This document shows, one piece after another, positions 5,865 through 14,547 of a stretch of DNA of 23,715 bases. The translations under genes and the position numbers were made by a program. The stretch's first letter is position 1. Each line of letters begins with the position of its first letter. The stretch comes from a virus. The notes beneath the pieces are model-generated. The model had not been told where the DNA came from. It ran no database searches and saw only the letters and a program-made list of their open reading frames with translations. The stretch covers positions 1 to 23,715 of the IMG/VR virus record IMGVR_UViG_3300028384_000350; one strand, given 5' to 3'.

Positions 5865-6037
5865 TTTTTCACCCTTACAAATTTTGGACAAGCCGCGTCT
5901 GGATGAATAATAACACGATATGGTTTTGAATAATACCGCCGAGAAATAGAATAAGGCGCGTAATAAATACACGCCTTATAGAAACCGAGTTTCCAGGATT
6001 GGCCGTATAAGACCAGGGACAACGCGAGTTCGATCAA
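5861..6037 (-). CDS. Small hypothetical protein with proposed TTG start
   Basis: The frame is open from 6139, but upstream of 6037 it fully overlaps the preceding gene in another frame. The best start is TTG at 6037-6035, whose TTGA overlaps the upstream stop at 6036-6034, as in other junctions here. This gives 58 residues: a hydrophobic N-terminus (IELALSLVLYG), then a Tyr- and Arg-rich part (YYAPYSISRRYYSKPYR) and a basic tail. It may be membrane-associated. No family recognised. Confidence 0.5.
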   Translation of the reverse strand: MIELALSLVLYGQSWKLGFYKACIYYAPYSISRRYYSKPYRVIIHPDAACPKFVRVKK

Positions 6038-6225
6038 CTCATTTTCATGAGTATCGATCCGAGCATGAGGATAATTGCACCGGCCACCGAGATCATGATG
6101 GTTTCGATGCGTTTGATTCGAATGATTGTCTCGCGCCACCGTTCATCGACTTGTGTCTCAACTTTGGTGACTCGAGGTTCCAAATCATCAATCCGCTTGT
6201 GCGCTTCCGCCGTTGTCCTCGCCAT
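6034..6225 (-). CDS. Small coiled-coil plus TM protein, XhlA-like layout
   Basis: This encodes 63 residues. Residues 5-38 form a charged helix (EAHKRIDDLEPRVTKVETQV); residues 42-60 form one TM (IMISVAGAIILMLGSIL). This helix-then-TM layout resembles small lysis-associated proteins of the XhlA type, though similarity is only architectural. AGAGG lies 7 bases before the ATG, inside the upstream gene, with which it overlaps by 38 bases. Confidence 0.65.
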   Translation of the reverse strand: MARTTAEAHKRIDDLEPRVTKVETQVDERWRETIIRIKRIETIMISVAGAIILMLGSILMKMS

Positions 6226-6427
6226 CGTTATCCTCTTGGCTCATTATAGAGGCCACAAGAGCCTCTGAGAATGCTTTTTCCAACATCACGCCCTGATCCA
6301 TGTCAAAACGTGCTTGCGCTTTTCTCTGCTTTGCTGCGTTGATCTGATCGACCATATAACGCTGTTGATCGGTGAGATCGTTTTCGATGTCAAATTCCCG
6401 ATCGTCGATTTTTATGGTTGCCGCCAT
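6188..6427 (-). CDS. Small hypothetical protein, DUF6447-like N-terminus
   Basis: This encodes 79 residues after a strong AAAGGAAAG site. It begins with a beta hairpin (ATIKIDDREFDIEN) followed by a helix (TDQQRYMVDQI), a layout that recalls short phage proteins of the DUF6447 kind. The tail is acidic and low in complexity. Role unknown. It sits between tail-fibre-associated genes and the lysis cassette. Confidence 0.65.
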   Translation of the reverse strand: MAATIKIDDREFDIENDLTDQQRYMVDQINAAKQRKAQARFDMDQGVMLEKAFSEALVASIMSQEDNDGEDNGGSAQAD

Positions 6428-6445
6428 TTTTCTTTCCTTTTTAGT

Positions 6446-6805
6446 TTACGCCCAAGGCGCGGTTTGAGTTCGTGTTGGTGGGTTCTTTTGCTTTGCAATA
6501 TTGCGTTCGTGACCCGCTTCCCACTCATCACAATCAACGCCCCTGCCATCGGCGGCATTTGCATCGATTGCCGCCTTTGCCCAACCAACAACATCAGACT
6601 CGCTCAAATCTGCAAACGCGGTGAAATTAGAAAGATCGCTTGTGTCGATTGAGATTTGATTCTCTGATGTGATTGAATAGGTGTTTTCGCCAACGGTTTC
6701 GCTCGATGTCAAACGCCAAACAACCGAATAAACAACATCGGTTTCGCCATCTTGATCTCTGGTTTGCAAATCGGAATCAACCGTCCAAATGTGTGTGACT
6801 GCCAT
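6446..6805 (-). CDS. Conserved tail-region protein of unknown function
   Basis: This encodes 119 residues with AAGGAACC ahead of the ATG at 6805. The first 55 residues are beta-rich (THIWTVDSDLQ, DVVYSVVWRLTSS), then a helical stretch (ESDVVGWAKAAIDANA) and a polar tail. The strand-then-helix layout recurs in small proteins found after tail fibre genes in marine phages; a structural or fibre-associated role is plausible but not shown. Confidence 0.65.
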   Translation of the reverse strand: MAVTHIWTVDSDLQTRDQDGETDVVYSVVWRLTSSETVGENTYSITSENQISIDTSDLSNFTAFADLSESDVVGWAKAAIDANAADGRGVDCDEWEAGHERNIAKQKNPPTRTQTAPWA

Positions 6806-6817
6806 TTTTTCGGTTCC

Positions 6818-7102
6818 TTATGTATTTTGCGCATCCATTGCGGTTTTGTACGCGGTGCGAACTGCATCCGTCCAAACTGCATTGCAAATTGCTTGCACCT
6901 CTGCGCTTTCGCCGCTGATGTCTGTATTCGACCACGTTGCCGGATCGCCGGATTTTTCACAGCATTCTAAAATTCTGCGAGAATATGATGCGGAAACTTC
7001 CTCACCGTCATCATAAATTATTCTTGCGGTTCGAATTTGAACGTTTTTGTGTACGCCAACAACCTCGATTCGATCCTCAATCGTGCTTTCTGTTAATGCC
7101 AT
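6818..7102 (-). CDS. Hypothetical protein downstream of tail fibre
   Basis: This encodes 94 residues after a strong AAAGGAG site. It starts with strands (DRIEVVGVHKNVQIRTARIIYDD is split here by a turn near residue 18), then two helices. It has three cysteines, two adjacent (ECCEK). The neighbour just downstream has a similar size and layout, so they may work as a pair. No family recognised. Confidence 0.6.
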   Translation of the reverse strand: MALTESTIEDRIEVVGVHKNVQIRTARIIYDDGEEVSASYSRRILECCEKSGDPATWSNTDISGESAEVQAICNAVWTDAVRTAYKTAMDAQNT

Positions 7103-7153
7103 CTATTTTTTCTCCTTTGATGTTTGGACTGTCCGACCCATGATCCACATGGG

Positions 7154-9409
7154 TTAAGTTGTTTTATAGGTAAATTGACCTGCGATTACTCCTGTTTGGA
7201 ATGCGCTAGGGTAATTCAGCACACCCCCGCCGGTGCCATAAAGGTATAATGCCGTCTGATTATAAATACCAAAACTGATTTCATCTGCGGATGCCGATGT
7301 CAAAGCAGACGAACGCATAAGCCTTCCGCCTTGGTAATCTTGGTTTAACCCGCTTTTACCTGTAAACGGCACAGTAAACCGTAAATTTGACCCAGCACCG
7401 CCAGAAACGGTGATATTTAAATAAAAATAAACCTGACAGAGATCACCGATTTTTGTATAATATGAGGCACTCGAGTTTATAGTGAGACCAGAAGTCCAAC
7501 CATAAAAGTTTGGACTCCAACTCCCTTCTTCATAGTCATTTAAGGTGTTGACCGCTGCATAGGTGAGGCCATTCCCAAGAGTAATTCCCGCTGATGCAAT
7601 GAATGTTTTATTGGGAATAAATCTCCCCGCCTCAACCATGTTGGTTCCATCATTGACACGAAACGACATAACACTCGCGGGGCCACTGAAATCGTCACGA
7701 ATGCTAGTTAATTCAACCGGACAATCTTGGGTATCGTGATACGCTGTTAATCGCAAAAATGGGCTTGTGTTTGATGCCAAATCAAATTCTCTTGCGGGTG
7801 TTTTTATGCCGATTCCGACCTTGCCGTCATGAGTAATCCGAACTTTTTCGGTCATAGTCTGATTCGATGGCGTACCGGTCGAGGTATGGAATGCCAATCC
7901 GATTCTGTCTGCATCGGAATCGGTTTGAACTGATGAAATTGTTGCACCAGACCGGCGCGATGAGCCATCCGCCTTGCCGAATGCTATTGTTGCTTGATAG
8001 TTTCCATCTCCAGATGTTCCCCCAGACCGCACAAACAACGCCTCTCCGGCGTGTGTGTCTGTGCTAAAGGTGGGTGCGCCTGTGCCTTGAATGTATAACC
8101 TCGCACCTGGGCTTGATATAGCTGCACCGATAGTTGCGTTCCCCGCATTATCAATCCGCATACGCTCGGTGGGCGAGGAATTTCCGTCCTCGGTTGTCCA
8201 AAACGTCAATCGTCCAGGCATGTCATCAGTGCCGGCTGTGCCATCGACCTCGCCCATAATGTTTGCGGCAACTGATAGCATATCAGTACCATCATCACCC
8301 ATGAACGTGATCGCACCAAGATCATCTCCGGAATTGACAACGGTTCCAGGCGATCCGTTCGTTGTGCTTCTGGATTTTGAAAGATTTATCGTTACGCCAC
8401 CGCCGCCATTGTTGAACCGCGAAAGTTCCATTCCGGATGTGTCGCTTGTTAAACCTGTGATTTGGAAATGACGGCCTTGATTGATTGATTGGTCATGCCC
8501 GATCAAAACACGCCCATCTGCGTCAATTCTCAATCTTTCGCCGCTGTAATTTCTAAAAACAAACGGCCCATCGCCGGTGACGCCACCCCAAACAATTTGA
8601 CCGCCCTGGCTTGCGGTGGCCGGCCCAAACTTAATTGATGCCGGTTTGGTTGTATCTTCTTCGTTTATGATGATTGCGCTTCCGGCATTTGTCCAGGAAT
8701 TGGAACCACCGGCATCATTTGAAACGTTTAAGGTTGCGCTCGGACTCGACGTTCCGATTCCGACCTCATTATTCGTTGCATCAACAAAAAGAGTGTCGGT
8801 GTCGAACGCCACATCACCCGAGATTCCGCCGGAAAAACTTGCGGTTGCCGGAACCGACAATGTGTCTCCCGCCGCATCACCGATCGTGACGTTGCCGGTC
8901 ATCGTGACATCGGATGCCTCGCCGGAAACGTTCAAGAACCGTGAATCCGCATCGGCCTTGGAATAAACGTCCAGGTTTGTTCGCGCTGCCGCCGCCGTTG
9001 TTGCACCGGTTCCGCCTTGTGCGATCGCAACCGTTCCGGCAACCGATGCCGCGCCACCGATGTTGACGTTCCAAGATGTGAATGTTCCCGATCCGGCGTA
9101 TCCAACCGCATCCACAACCAGGGTCGTTCCGGAATAGGATGTGACAATACAATCCATGAAATTCGTCGATGGTGCCGCCGCATCCGCGATCCGCAATGGC
9201 GTTCCGGCCTGGTATGGTTTCGCGGATTCAACCGTGAATGTCTTTGATCCGGTTCCGATCGAGTTCGAGGTTGTCGATGTCGAATTGTAGATGTCGCCGG
9301 CGTGTGTGACGAAATCCTCAAACGCATCCGGCAAACCTTCAACGTAATTTGTCCCCTCGAAATCGGCGAGGGTGTAAGTGCGACCGTTTAGTGTGACCGG
9401 ATATGCCAT
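7154..9409 (-). CDS. Tail fibre / receptor-binding protein
   Basis: This encodes 751 residues; AAGAGGAAAC lies before the ATG. The N-terminal ~120 residues probably attach to the tail tip. IAQGGTGATTAAAARTNL (129-146) is a classic fibre junction motif. The shaft is low in complexity, Gly/Ser/Thr-rich and beta-like, with recurring (V/A)xIG segments at about 216 (VGIGTSSPSATL), 301, 426 (ATIGAAISSPGARL) and 531 (VGIGIKTPAREF). A C-terminal domain begins at LNDYEEGSWSP (623) and runs to the end with strands and Tyr-rich loops; DYEEGxW-type domains end many marine phage fibres. No intramolecular chaperone motif is evident. Base use toward the 3' half is more AT-rich than in neighbours, suggesting domain exchange. 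Confidence 0.85.
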   Translation of the reverse strand: MAYPVTLNGRTYTLADFEGTNYVEGLPDAFEDFVTHAGDIYNSTSTTSNSIGTGSKTFTVESAKPYQAGTPLRIADAAAPSTNFMDCIVTSYSGTTLVVDAVGYAGSGTFTSWNVNIGGAASVAGTVAIAQGGTGATTAAAARTNLDVYSKADADSRFLNVSGEASDVTMTGNVTIGDAAGDTLSVPATASFSGGISGDVAFDTDTLFVDATNNEVGIGTSSPSATLNVSNDAGGSNSWTNAGSAIIINEEDTTKPASIKFGPATASQGGQIVWGGVTGDGPFVFRNYSGERLRIDADGRVLIGHDQSINQGRHFQITGLTSDTSGMELSRFNNGGGGVTINLSKSRSTTNGSPGTVVNSGDDLGAITFMGDDGTDMLSVAANIMGEVDGTAGTDDMPGRLTFWTTEDGNSSPTERMRIDNAGNATIGAAISSPGARLYIQGTGAPTFSTDTHAGEALFVRSGGTSGDGNYQATIAFGKADGSSRRSGATISSVQTDSDADRIGLAFHTSTGTPSNQTMTEKVRITHDGKVGIGIKTPAREFDLASNTSPFLRLTAYHDTQDCPVELTSIRDDFSGPASVMSFRVNDGTNMVEAGRFIPNKTFIASAGITLGNGLTYAAVNTLNDYEEGSWSPNFYGWTSGLTINSSASYYTKIGDLCQVYFYLNITVSGGAGSNLRFTVPFTGKSGLNQDYQGGRLMRSSALTSASADEISFGIYNQTALYLYGTGGGVLNYPSAFQTGVIAGQFTYKTT

Positions 9410-9422
9410 GTTGCGTTTCCTC

Positions 9423-10274
9423 TTAAATTAGTTCCTCAACCTCAATCAATCGACCATAAAAGTCCAAGGCCGAATTGGTGATCGGTTGGGTTTGCCTGAT
9501 CCTACCATAAATGTTTTGCGTGATCCATGTTGATGCATCGGTCGGTTGCGGAATAACCAAAATATCCTTGGAAATACCGCGCAAGCGATCGATCTGGTTG
9601 AACACATTGCCGAAAATCTCGTTCTCCGGCAAGTTAATCAATTCAAATCTCATCACACGATAACGTTCAACCTCATCAACAAAGGTTTGACCACCGCGCG
9701 ATTTTGTGACCCGCGATTCATCCACAAATTCAAATTGAACGCCGTTGGCATAGTTGACCGATGGTCGATATGCCGGCCCCGCAATCAATCGACCCGCTTG
9801 CAAATATCCGGCATCATTATTCGCGTCCGAAATATCGATCCGCAAATATCGCGCTTGAACCGCTGTGTCCAAAACGTCAAATGATGAAACCGTATATTCC
9901 GCCGCAACCTCGGGGTTCAATCGACCACCCCATTGAAACACGCCCCAAGGCAACGTGCCAAATTCCTCAACAATCGGCCAGGCATCAACGGTGCCTGAAT
10001 CATAGACTGTTGTTGAGAAATCGGACACTGTAGACAACCGCCACCGGATCGTTCCGGTTTGTGAGATATTATGCCGGATCAATGCCACAAATTCGGTGAT
10101 CCGTTGTTGGCCAAAATCAACATCGATTTGCGCCGTTGTTTGTGCATTCCGCCAAATCTTAACGATTTGTTGATCTTGCAAGTTTGTGATCGGCAAGGTT
10201 GCAACCGCATCATCAACCGTGATCGTTCCCGAGTCGGAATAATTGGTTGATGAAATTATCATATTGTTTGACAT
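9423..10274 (-). CDS. Tail tip protein with discoidin-like beta-sandwich
   Basis: This encodes 283 residues. The N-terminal region (about 15-155) resembles a jelly-roll of the discoidin/carbohydrate-binding kind: KIWRN...IDVDFGQQRITEFVALIRHN, a surface loop, then ARYLRIDISD. The C-terminal half holds GRLIAGPAYRPSVNY and a strand-rich region ending at a Pro-Gln loop. Proteins like this recur next to hub and fibre genes of siphophages. It probably joins the hub to the fibre. The ribosome binding site is weak (GGGG), 3 bases separate it from the upstream stop, so coupling is likely. Confidence 0.7.
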   Translation of the reverse strand: MSNNMIISSTNYSDSGTITVDDAVATLPITNLQDQQIVKIWRNAQTTAQIDVDFGQQRITEFVALIRHNISQTGTIRWRLSTVSDFSTTVYDSGTVDAWPIVEEFGTLPWGVFQWGGRLNPEVAAEYTVSSFDVLDTAVQARYLRIDISDANNDAGYLQAGRLIAGPAYRPSVNYANGVQFEFVDESRVTKSRGGQTFVDEVERYRVMRFELINLPENEIFGNVFNQIDRLRGISKDILVIPQPTDASTWITQNIYGRIRQTQPITNSALDFYGRLIEVEELI

Positions 10275-10277
10275 TGC

Positions 10278-11783
10278 TTAACCCCACAACTCCAATTCGA
10301 CCTCGTTGTTTGCGGCATCCTCAACGATCGAGATCACGCGAAACAATTTGCCACTGTCGAGATTATAGCGATTAAACGTTATTTTTACCACATCATTCAA
10401 TTTCAATGTGTAAGGTTGAGTCTTTACCATGATTCGATAAAAATCGCGCTGCGCTTTATAGATGTTCAACAACCTGGTCGCCTCGGTTGATGCCGGTGAT
10501 GACTCGGCAAAGAGGCCATTCACAATCAACGCTGTGGAATTTGGATAGGGTGTTTGAACGTTTGTGTCGGTGGCAATCTCAACATTGGCATCACGAACCA
10601 GGAAATCACGTTGCGCCGTTGTGATCGATGCATCAAAATCCGATTCACTCATCACGCGGTGATTCTTTTTATAATCAACTCGAACCTGGTAATTTGGAAC
10701 CGCCGAGGCAAGGCGAGTGATTTCGATGATGTTGGTTGAATCAAACTCGGCATCGGCCGAACCGGTTGCAAGTTCAACGCGGCCAACCTGGAATAAACCA
10801 TCACGATCGAACCCATAAAAACCGCCAACCGTGTTGATGATCCGATCAAGAACATCCGCCACCGTTGTCATGTTCCGATCATAAACGCCAATGGTTGACG
10901 AATTGGCCGTGTTCAATGCGGTGAATGATGCGGTGTCGAAATCCCCTGGATAAGTAAAACCGGCATGATCTTCGACAATGTGTTGAATAATATCCGCCGC
11001 GGTTTCGAGATATGTACCATCGACCTTGGAACCCTTTACATCGGCCGTGATGATGCCAGTTGGTGCCGCAACTAGGGTGAACCGCCCATTGGTCAAATCG
11101 ACCGTGTAATCGGTTGTTAGGGTCAACGCAACGCCGCCCTGGTAAACCGCCGTGATTGCCTCGATGTCGCCATCATGCACCTGGTAAACGTAATTGGTTG
11201 AATCCACCAACACTGGCTCGATGTTGTAAACCTCACCATAACAATGAGGTTTTGGTTGGTTCGCAAGATCACTCGATCCCTCATTGCCACCGGTGCCGGC
11301 GTAAAGTGTGTCTGGATAATCGACCACAAAATCGTTCTGGTCATCCCGCAAGATGATCCGAATAAACAAATCATCGAACTCGATCGAATGCGCCTGGCCA
11401 TCGAATATGGTGAAATAATATTGTAAGGCCGCGCCGGATTCACCAACTCGAACCTCAACCGAACGGCCATCCCAGGCATATCCCGCCCAATCATCGAGGC
11501 CACCATCGGCATTGGTCATCACGATTTCGCCAAATCCAGGTTGCGAGAATCCGCCGATTTTACCCGAGGAAAACATCGATCTCGAGAATGAGATCGGTTC
11601 AACCAATCGAGGCTCGAACAATGTGTTCGCCGGTGATTCCGTTGGTGAGGTCACAAATCCCTCGCCGGAATAATACAACGTCAACTCGGTTGAGGTTGCG
11701 ACATTGTACGGTTTCACGATCAACAAATATTTTTTGTTGGCATAGGGATTGGCAACGAGTTCCGCGAGTGTTGTTGCAACCAT
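10278..11783 (-). CDS. Tail tip / baseplate hub protein
   Basis: This encodes 501 residues. Its position directly after the tape measure, and its strand-rich content (GFGEIVMTNADGGLDDW around 105, WDGRSVEVRVG around 127, then repeated beta blocks), suit a central tail-tip hub. Near the C-terminus, LKLNDVVKITFNRYNLDSGKLFRVISI is typical of hub proteins that carry an OB/LysM-like closing domain. It corresponds by position to lambda L/J-region proteins. The ATG overlaps the tape measure stop by one base (TAATG). Confidence 0.7.
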   Translation of the reverse strand: MVATTLAELVANPYANKKYLLIVKPYNVATSTELTLYYSGEGFVTSPTESPANTLFEPRLVEPISFSRSMFSSGKIGGFSQPGFGEIVMTNADGGLDDWAGYAWDGRSVEVRVGESGAALQYYFTIFDGQAHSIEFDDLFIRIILRDDQNDFVVDYPDTLYAGTGGNEGSSDLANQPKPHCYGEVYNIEPVLVDSTNYVYQVHDGDIEAITAVYQGGVALTLTTDYTVDLTNGRFTLVAAPTGIITADVKGSKVDGTYLETAADIIQHIVEDHAGFTYPGDFDTASFTALNTANSSTIGVYDRNMTTVADVLDRIINTVGGFYGFDRDGLFQVGRVELATGSADAEFDSTNIIEITRLASAVPNYQVRVDYKKNHRVMSESDFDASITTAQRDFLVRDANVEIATDTNVQTPYPNSTALIVNGLFAESSPASTEATRLLNIYKAQRDFYRIMVKTQPYTLKLNDVVKITFNRYNLDSGKLFRVISIVEDAANNEVELELWG

Positions 11784-13249
11784 TATGAACGCGCTCCCGC
11801 AAGTTGACCCGCCGCCATCATCCGCGACATCTGCCGGCGCAATGTGATGATTTCGTCTTTCATATCATTCACCGCGCCAATAAGTTCTGATGCGTTGCCC
11901 TTGATGGGTGCGATCGTTCCGTCACGTTGCGGAATGAACATTTCTGGCCCACGTTCTCCCACCTTTACATTGTCGCCGGCGTGAACGTTTGCACCGTTCA
12001 TCGCGGCCAAATATGGCGAGGCTTCGTTGTAAAGTGTTTTGAATCGTGCCGCTCGATCCTTTTCATAATCGCCGCCGCTGTTAGCCATTCCGCCGGTGAT
12101 GCCGAGAATCTTTTCGGCCAATGCGGATGATAGGCCATCGACAAACGTATCCTTGGCCAACTCGATCCCGACCGATGTGGCGATTGCGCTCATATTACCC
12201 GCGCCAAGAATACCCGCCGCAAACGATTCCGAGATTCCGGCGGTGATCGAACTCACCAATCCAGAACCACCGGCAAGGTTTCCGATGATGGCTGACCCAA
12301 CACCAGGCAAAATGAACCCTGCGGCAAGACCGGCAATGGTCATCAGATCACCGCCCATGATGCCCTCGACCAAATTCTTGATCCCCTCGGCAACCTTGCC
12401 AATCACTTTGCCAATCGCATCAACAATGCCTTTCACCGCGTTTGCGATGCCTTTTAGAATGTCGCCAATGAAATCGAAAATGCCACCAAGAAAAAATCCT
12501 GGTGTCACTGATTCCATCACTCCGGCATCGATCGACATTCCGCCGGTTGGCATTTGACCCGCGTTGACCGCATCAAAGAACCCTTTGCCGAACTTGGAAA
12601 CGCTCGATGCCTGGATGACATATTCGCCGGATGAAACCCGCGCCAAAACATCATCCGCCTTTGGCCCACCAGAACCAGGAACCAAACCACCATCCGCAAA
12701 TTCTAAGGTCGGGAAAATCTTGCCCAAGAAATTCAAACCGGTGGTGATAACCGCTTTCGCCGCAAGATCGGCCAAACCCTTTTTGATGGCGTTGGTGAAT
12801 GTTGAGAAATCAACCTTGCCGGTCATAAAGAAATCGGACAACGTATCTTGTAATGATGAGAATGTCGTTCCGGTGAGATCGGCCATATTCGCCGCATTAT
12901 CGGAAATCGAATTGTAATAATCTTTGACACCCTTGATCGCACCCGCGCCGAATGTCTTTTCGTTCTCGGCGTTATAATCGATGGTCGCGTCTTTGATGTC
13001 CTTGATGATGCCTTTGTATTCATCACCGGTGATAATACCGGCCGCGAATGCTTTCTCCGCGATCTCCTGGCGATCCTTCAAATCCTCGAGGGTTGTGTCG
13101 AGGCCAAGAGCCTCTTTCGCCAATGTGTTCAAGGTTGTTTCCATTTCCTCGAACGTGATGATTCCGGCCGCAACCATCGTTTGCAACGCGGCCTTTTCAT
13201 CCTTCAAGGATGTGATCGCAGTCTCAACCGGCGCAACCTTTTCTTTCAT
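11783..13249 (-). CDS. Tape measure protein, C-terminal part (separated by frame change)
   Basis: This is the C-terminal part of the tape measure, which sets tail length and enters the cell with DNA. The first ATG gives 488 residues, but the frame is open upstream to 13333, adding 28 residues that read naturally into the N-terminal piece (PVEGVGGALDESTISTSDF). No start codon or ribosome binding site precedes ATG 13249, so independent translation is unlikely. Features: charged helices with two AAGIIT repeats (about 31 and 69), a lambda-H-like segment (SSLQDTLSDFFMTGKVDFS near 148-166), FADGGLVPGSGGPKADDVLARV near 197, and hydrophobic Gly-rich stretches (280-400). See the N-terminal part at 13297-14547. 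Confidence 0.8.
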   Translation of the reverse strand: MKEKVAPVETAITSLKDEKAALQTMVAAGIITFEEMETTLNTLAKEALGLDTTLEDLKDRQEIAEKAFAAGIITGDEYKGIIKDIKDATIDYNAENEKTFGAGAIKGVKDYYNSISDNAANMADLTGTTFSSLQDTLSDFFMTGKVDFSTFTNAIKKGLADLAAKAVITTGLNFLGKIFPTLEFADGGLVPGSGGPKADDVLARVSSGEYVIQASSVSKFGKGFFDAVNAGQMPTGGMSIDAGVMESVTPGFFLGGIFDFIGDILKGIANAVKGIVDAIGKVIGKVAEGIKNLVEGIMGGDLMTIAGLAAGFILPGVGSAIIGNLAGGSGLVSSITAGISESFAAGILGAGNMSAIATSVGIELAKDTFVDGLSSALAEKILGITGGMANSGGDYEKDRAARFKTLYNEASPYLAAMNGANVHAGDNVKVGERGPEMFIPQRDGTIAPIKGNASELIGAVNDMKDEIITLRRQMSRMMAAGQLAGARS

Positions 13250-13296
13250 CGCATCGAGTGCGGCATTGAAATCACTTGTTGAGATTGTGCTTTCGT

Positions 13297-14547
13297 CTAA
13301 CGCACCGCCAACACCCTCAACCGGAGTGTTGCGTCATTTGAAAGGATCGATTGGTTTGTGAACTCGGTTTCTTTGTTGAAATCCGAAATCGCATCGGTGA
13401 CGCTCAACAATTCAAGGCCAAGTGCGGCCTCGGCGGTTTCCAACAATGAGGTGAATTTAATCTTTTCGCCGAGTGCCTGGATGCTTGCTTTCAATTCCTC
13501 ATTGAATGCCGCAACCGCGATGCCCCCTGCGGCCGCTGCACCGCCCAAGAGCAACAAGTTCCCTTTGGTGGCTTTCATCACCGTTGCAATGATGGAAAGG
13601 GTGATCTGCGCCCTTGCAATCGCCTTGGCGAACTTAATGACCGAGTTGGCCGTTGCGATCACTTTCTTGATGACCACAATACCAAACACAAGATCGAGGA
13701 TGTCAAACAATGTGTCGGCATTACTGAAAACAAGTTTGAGGCCGGCGGTGAATAACATCAACGCCTTGGTCATCTTGTCCGAGATCAACTTGGCCAACGC
13801 ATCATTCCCATCGATGAACGTTGTCAATTCCTTGATCGATTCCGCCAATGCTCGACCAAATCCGGCCTCACCAATCGAGAACATGAATCCATCAACGGTG
13901 TCCCGCAAGTTGGTGATTGCACCGCCCAGGGTTGCCGCCTGACGCGCTGCACCGCCGGCGAACTGTAGTTGCGCAATTTCGGTGAGTGCATCGATGATTG
14001 AATCGGAATCGTTATTGATGACCTTGGTGATGTCACCCATTTTGAGGGTGAGTTGATCGCCCTCTTTCGATGCCTTAATGCCGAACTCTTTCAATCGCTC
14101 GAACTCGCCAACCGAGGCATCCGCCACCGCTTCCGCGAATTGCATAATTGATTTTGATGTACCGCCGGAAATATCGGCGAATGCCATCAACTGTTTCTCG
14201 GTTGGCTTGATGCCTTGGGCAACCAAGAGGTTGAACGAACCAACAACCTCTTGCAATGAGAATGGCGTTTGCTTTGCGAAATCTTGCAAAATCTTGAACG
14301 CGCCATCCGCGTTTTCAACTGATCCGGTGAAAGTTACGAGCGAGGCTTTAAGGCTTTGAAACTCTTTGTTGACGTTCACAAGGTCACGAACAAACGCGCC
14401 GGCGAACACTGCACCCAGTGCGCCGGCAACTTTTGCAACGTTTAGAAACGCCGTTTCAACTTTACCAAGGTTCGATTGTAAAGTTCGAAACGCTCGAGCC
14501 GTTTCATCTCTTGCGGTTAATCGGGTTTCTAGCCTGTTGGTTGCCAT
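13297..14547 (-). CDS. Tape measure protein, N-terminal part
   Basis: This encodes 416 residues. The start TNRLETRLTARDETARAF and the phrase FRTLQSNLGKVE are typical of phage tape measures that begin with a helical domain. Residues 90-190 contain FAKQTPFSLQEVVGSFNLLVAQGIKP, a known TMP_2-like region, and several hydrophobic helices follow (about 265-345, including LLLLGGAAAAGGIAVAAF). The frame ends at TAG 13299-13297, about 35 bases after the C-terminal frame opens. Joined, the two parts give about 930 residues; at roughly 1.5 angstrom per residue, the known rule for siphophages, the tail would be near 140 nm. The ATG lies inside the GT frame. Confidence 0.85.
   Translation of the reverse strand: MATNRLETRLTARDETARAFRTLQSNLGKVETAFLNVAKVAGALGAVFAGAFVRDLVNVNKEFQSLKASLVTFTGSVENADGAFKILQDFAKQTPFSLQEVVGSFNLLVAQGIKPTEKQLMAFADISGGTSKSIMQFAEAVADASVGEFERLKEFGIKASKEGDQLTLKMGDITKVINNDSDSIIDALTEIAQLQFAGGAARQAATLGGAITNLRDTVDGFMFSIGEAGFGRALAESIKELTTFIDGNDALAKLISDKMTKALMLFTAGLKLVFSNADTLFDILDLVFGIVVIKKVIATANSVIKFAKAIARAQITLSIIATVMKATKGNLLLLGGAAAAGGIAVAAFNEELKASIQALGEKIKFTSLLETAEAALGLELLSVTDAISDFNKETEFTNQSILSNDATLRLRVLAVR

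Noticed and set aside
8091-8471. Long open frames antisense to the tail fibre (also 8616-8966).
   Set aside because: They mirror the codon pattern of the low-complexity fibre gene, have no ribosome binding sites and encode Pro/Ser/Val-rich sequence without any domain.
12096-12557. 153-residue + strand frame opposite the tape measure, and 13358-13942 likewise.
   Set aside because: Antisense shadows of a helical Ala/Gly-rich protein; no ribosome binding site, no promoter, and Met/Pro-rich composition.
13297-13333. Programmed frameshift in the tape measure.
   Set aside because: No slippery heptamer is in phase in the 34-base overlap and such recoding is not known for tape measures; an indel is more likely, so it is reported as a break, not as a signal.
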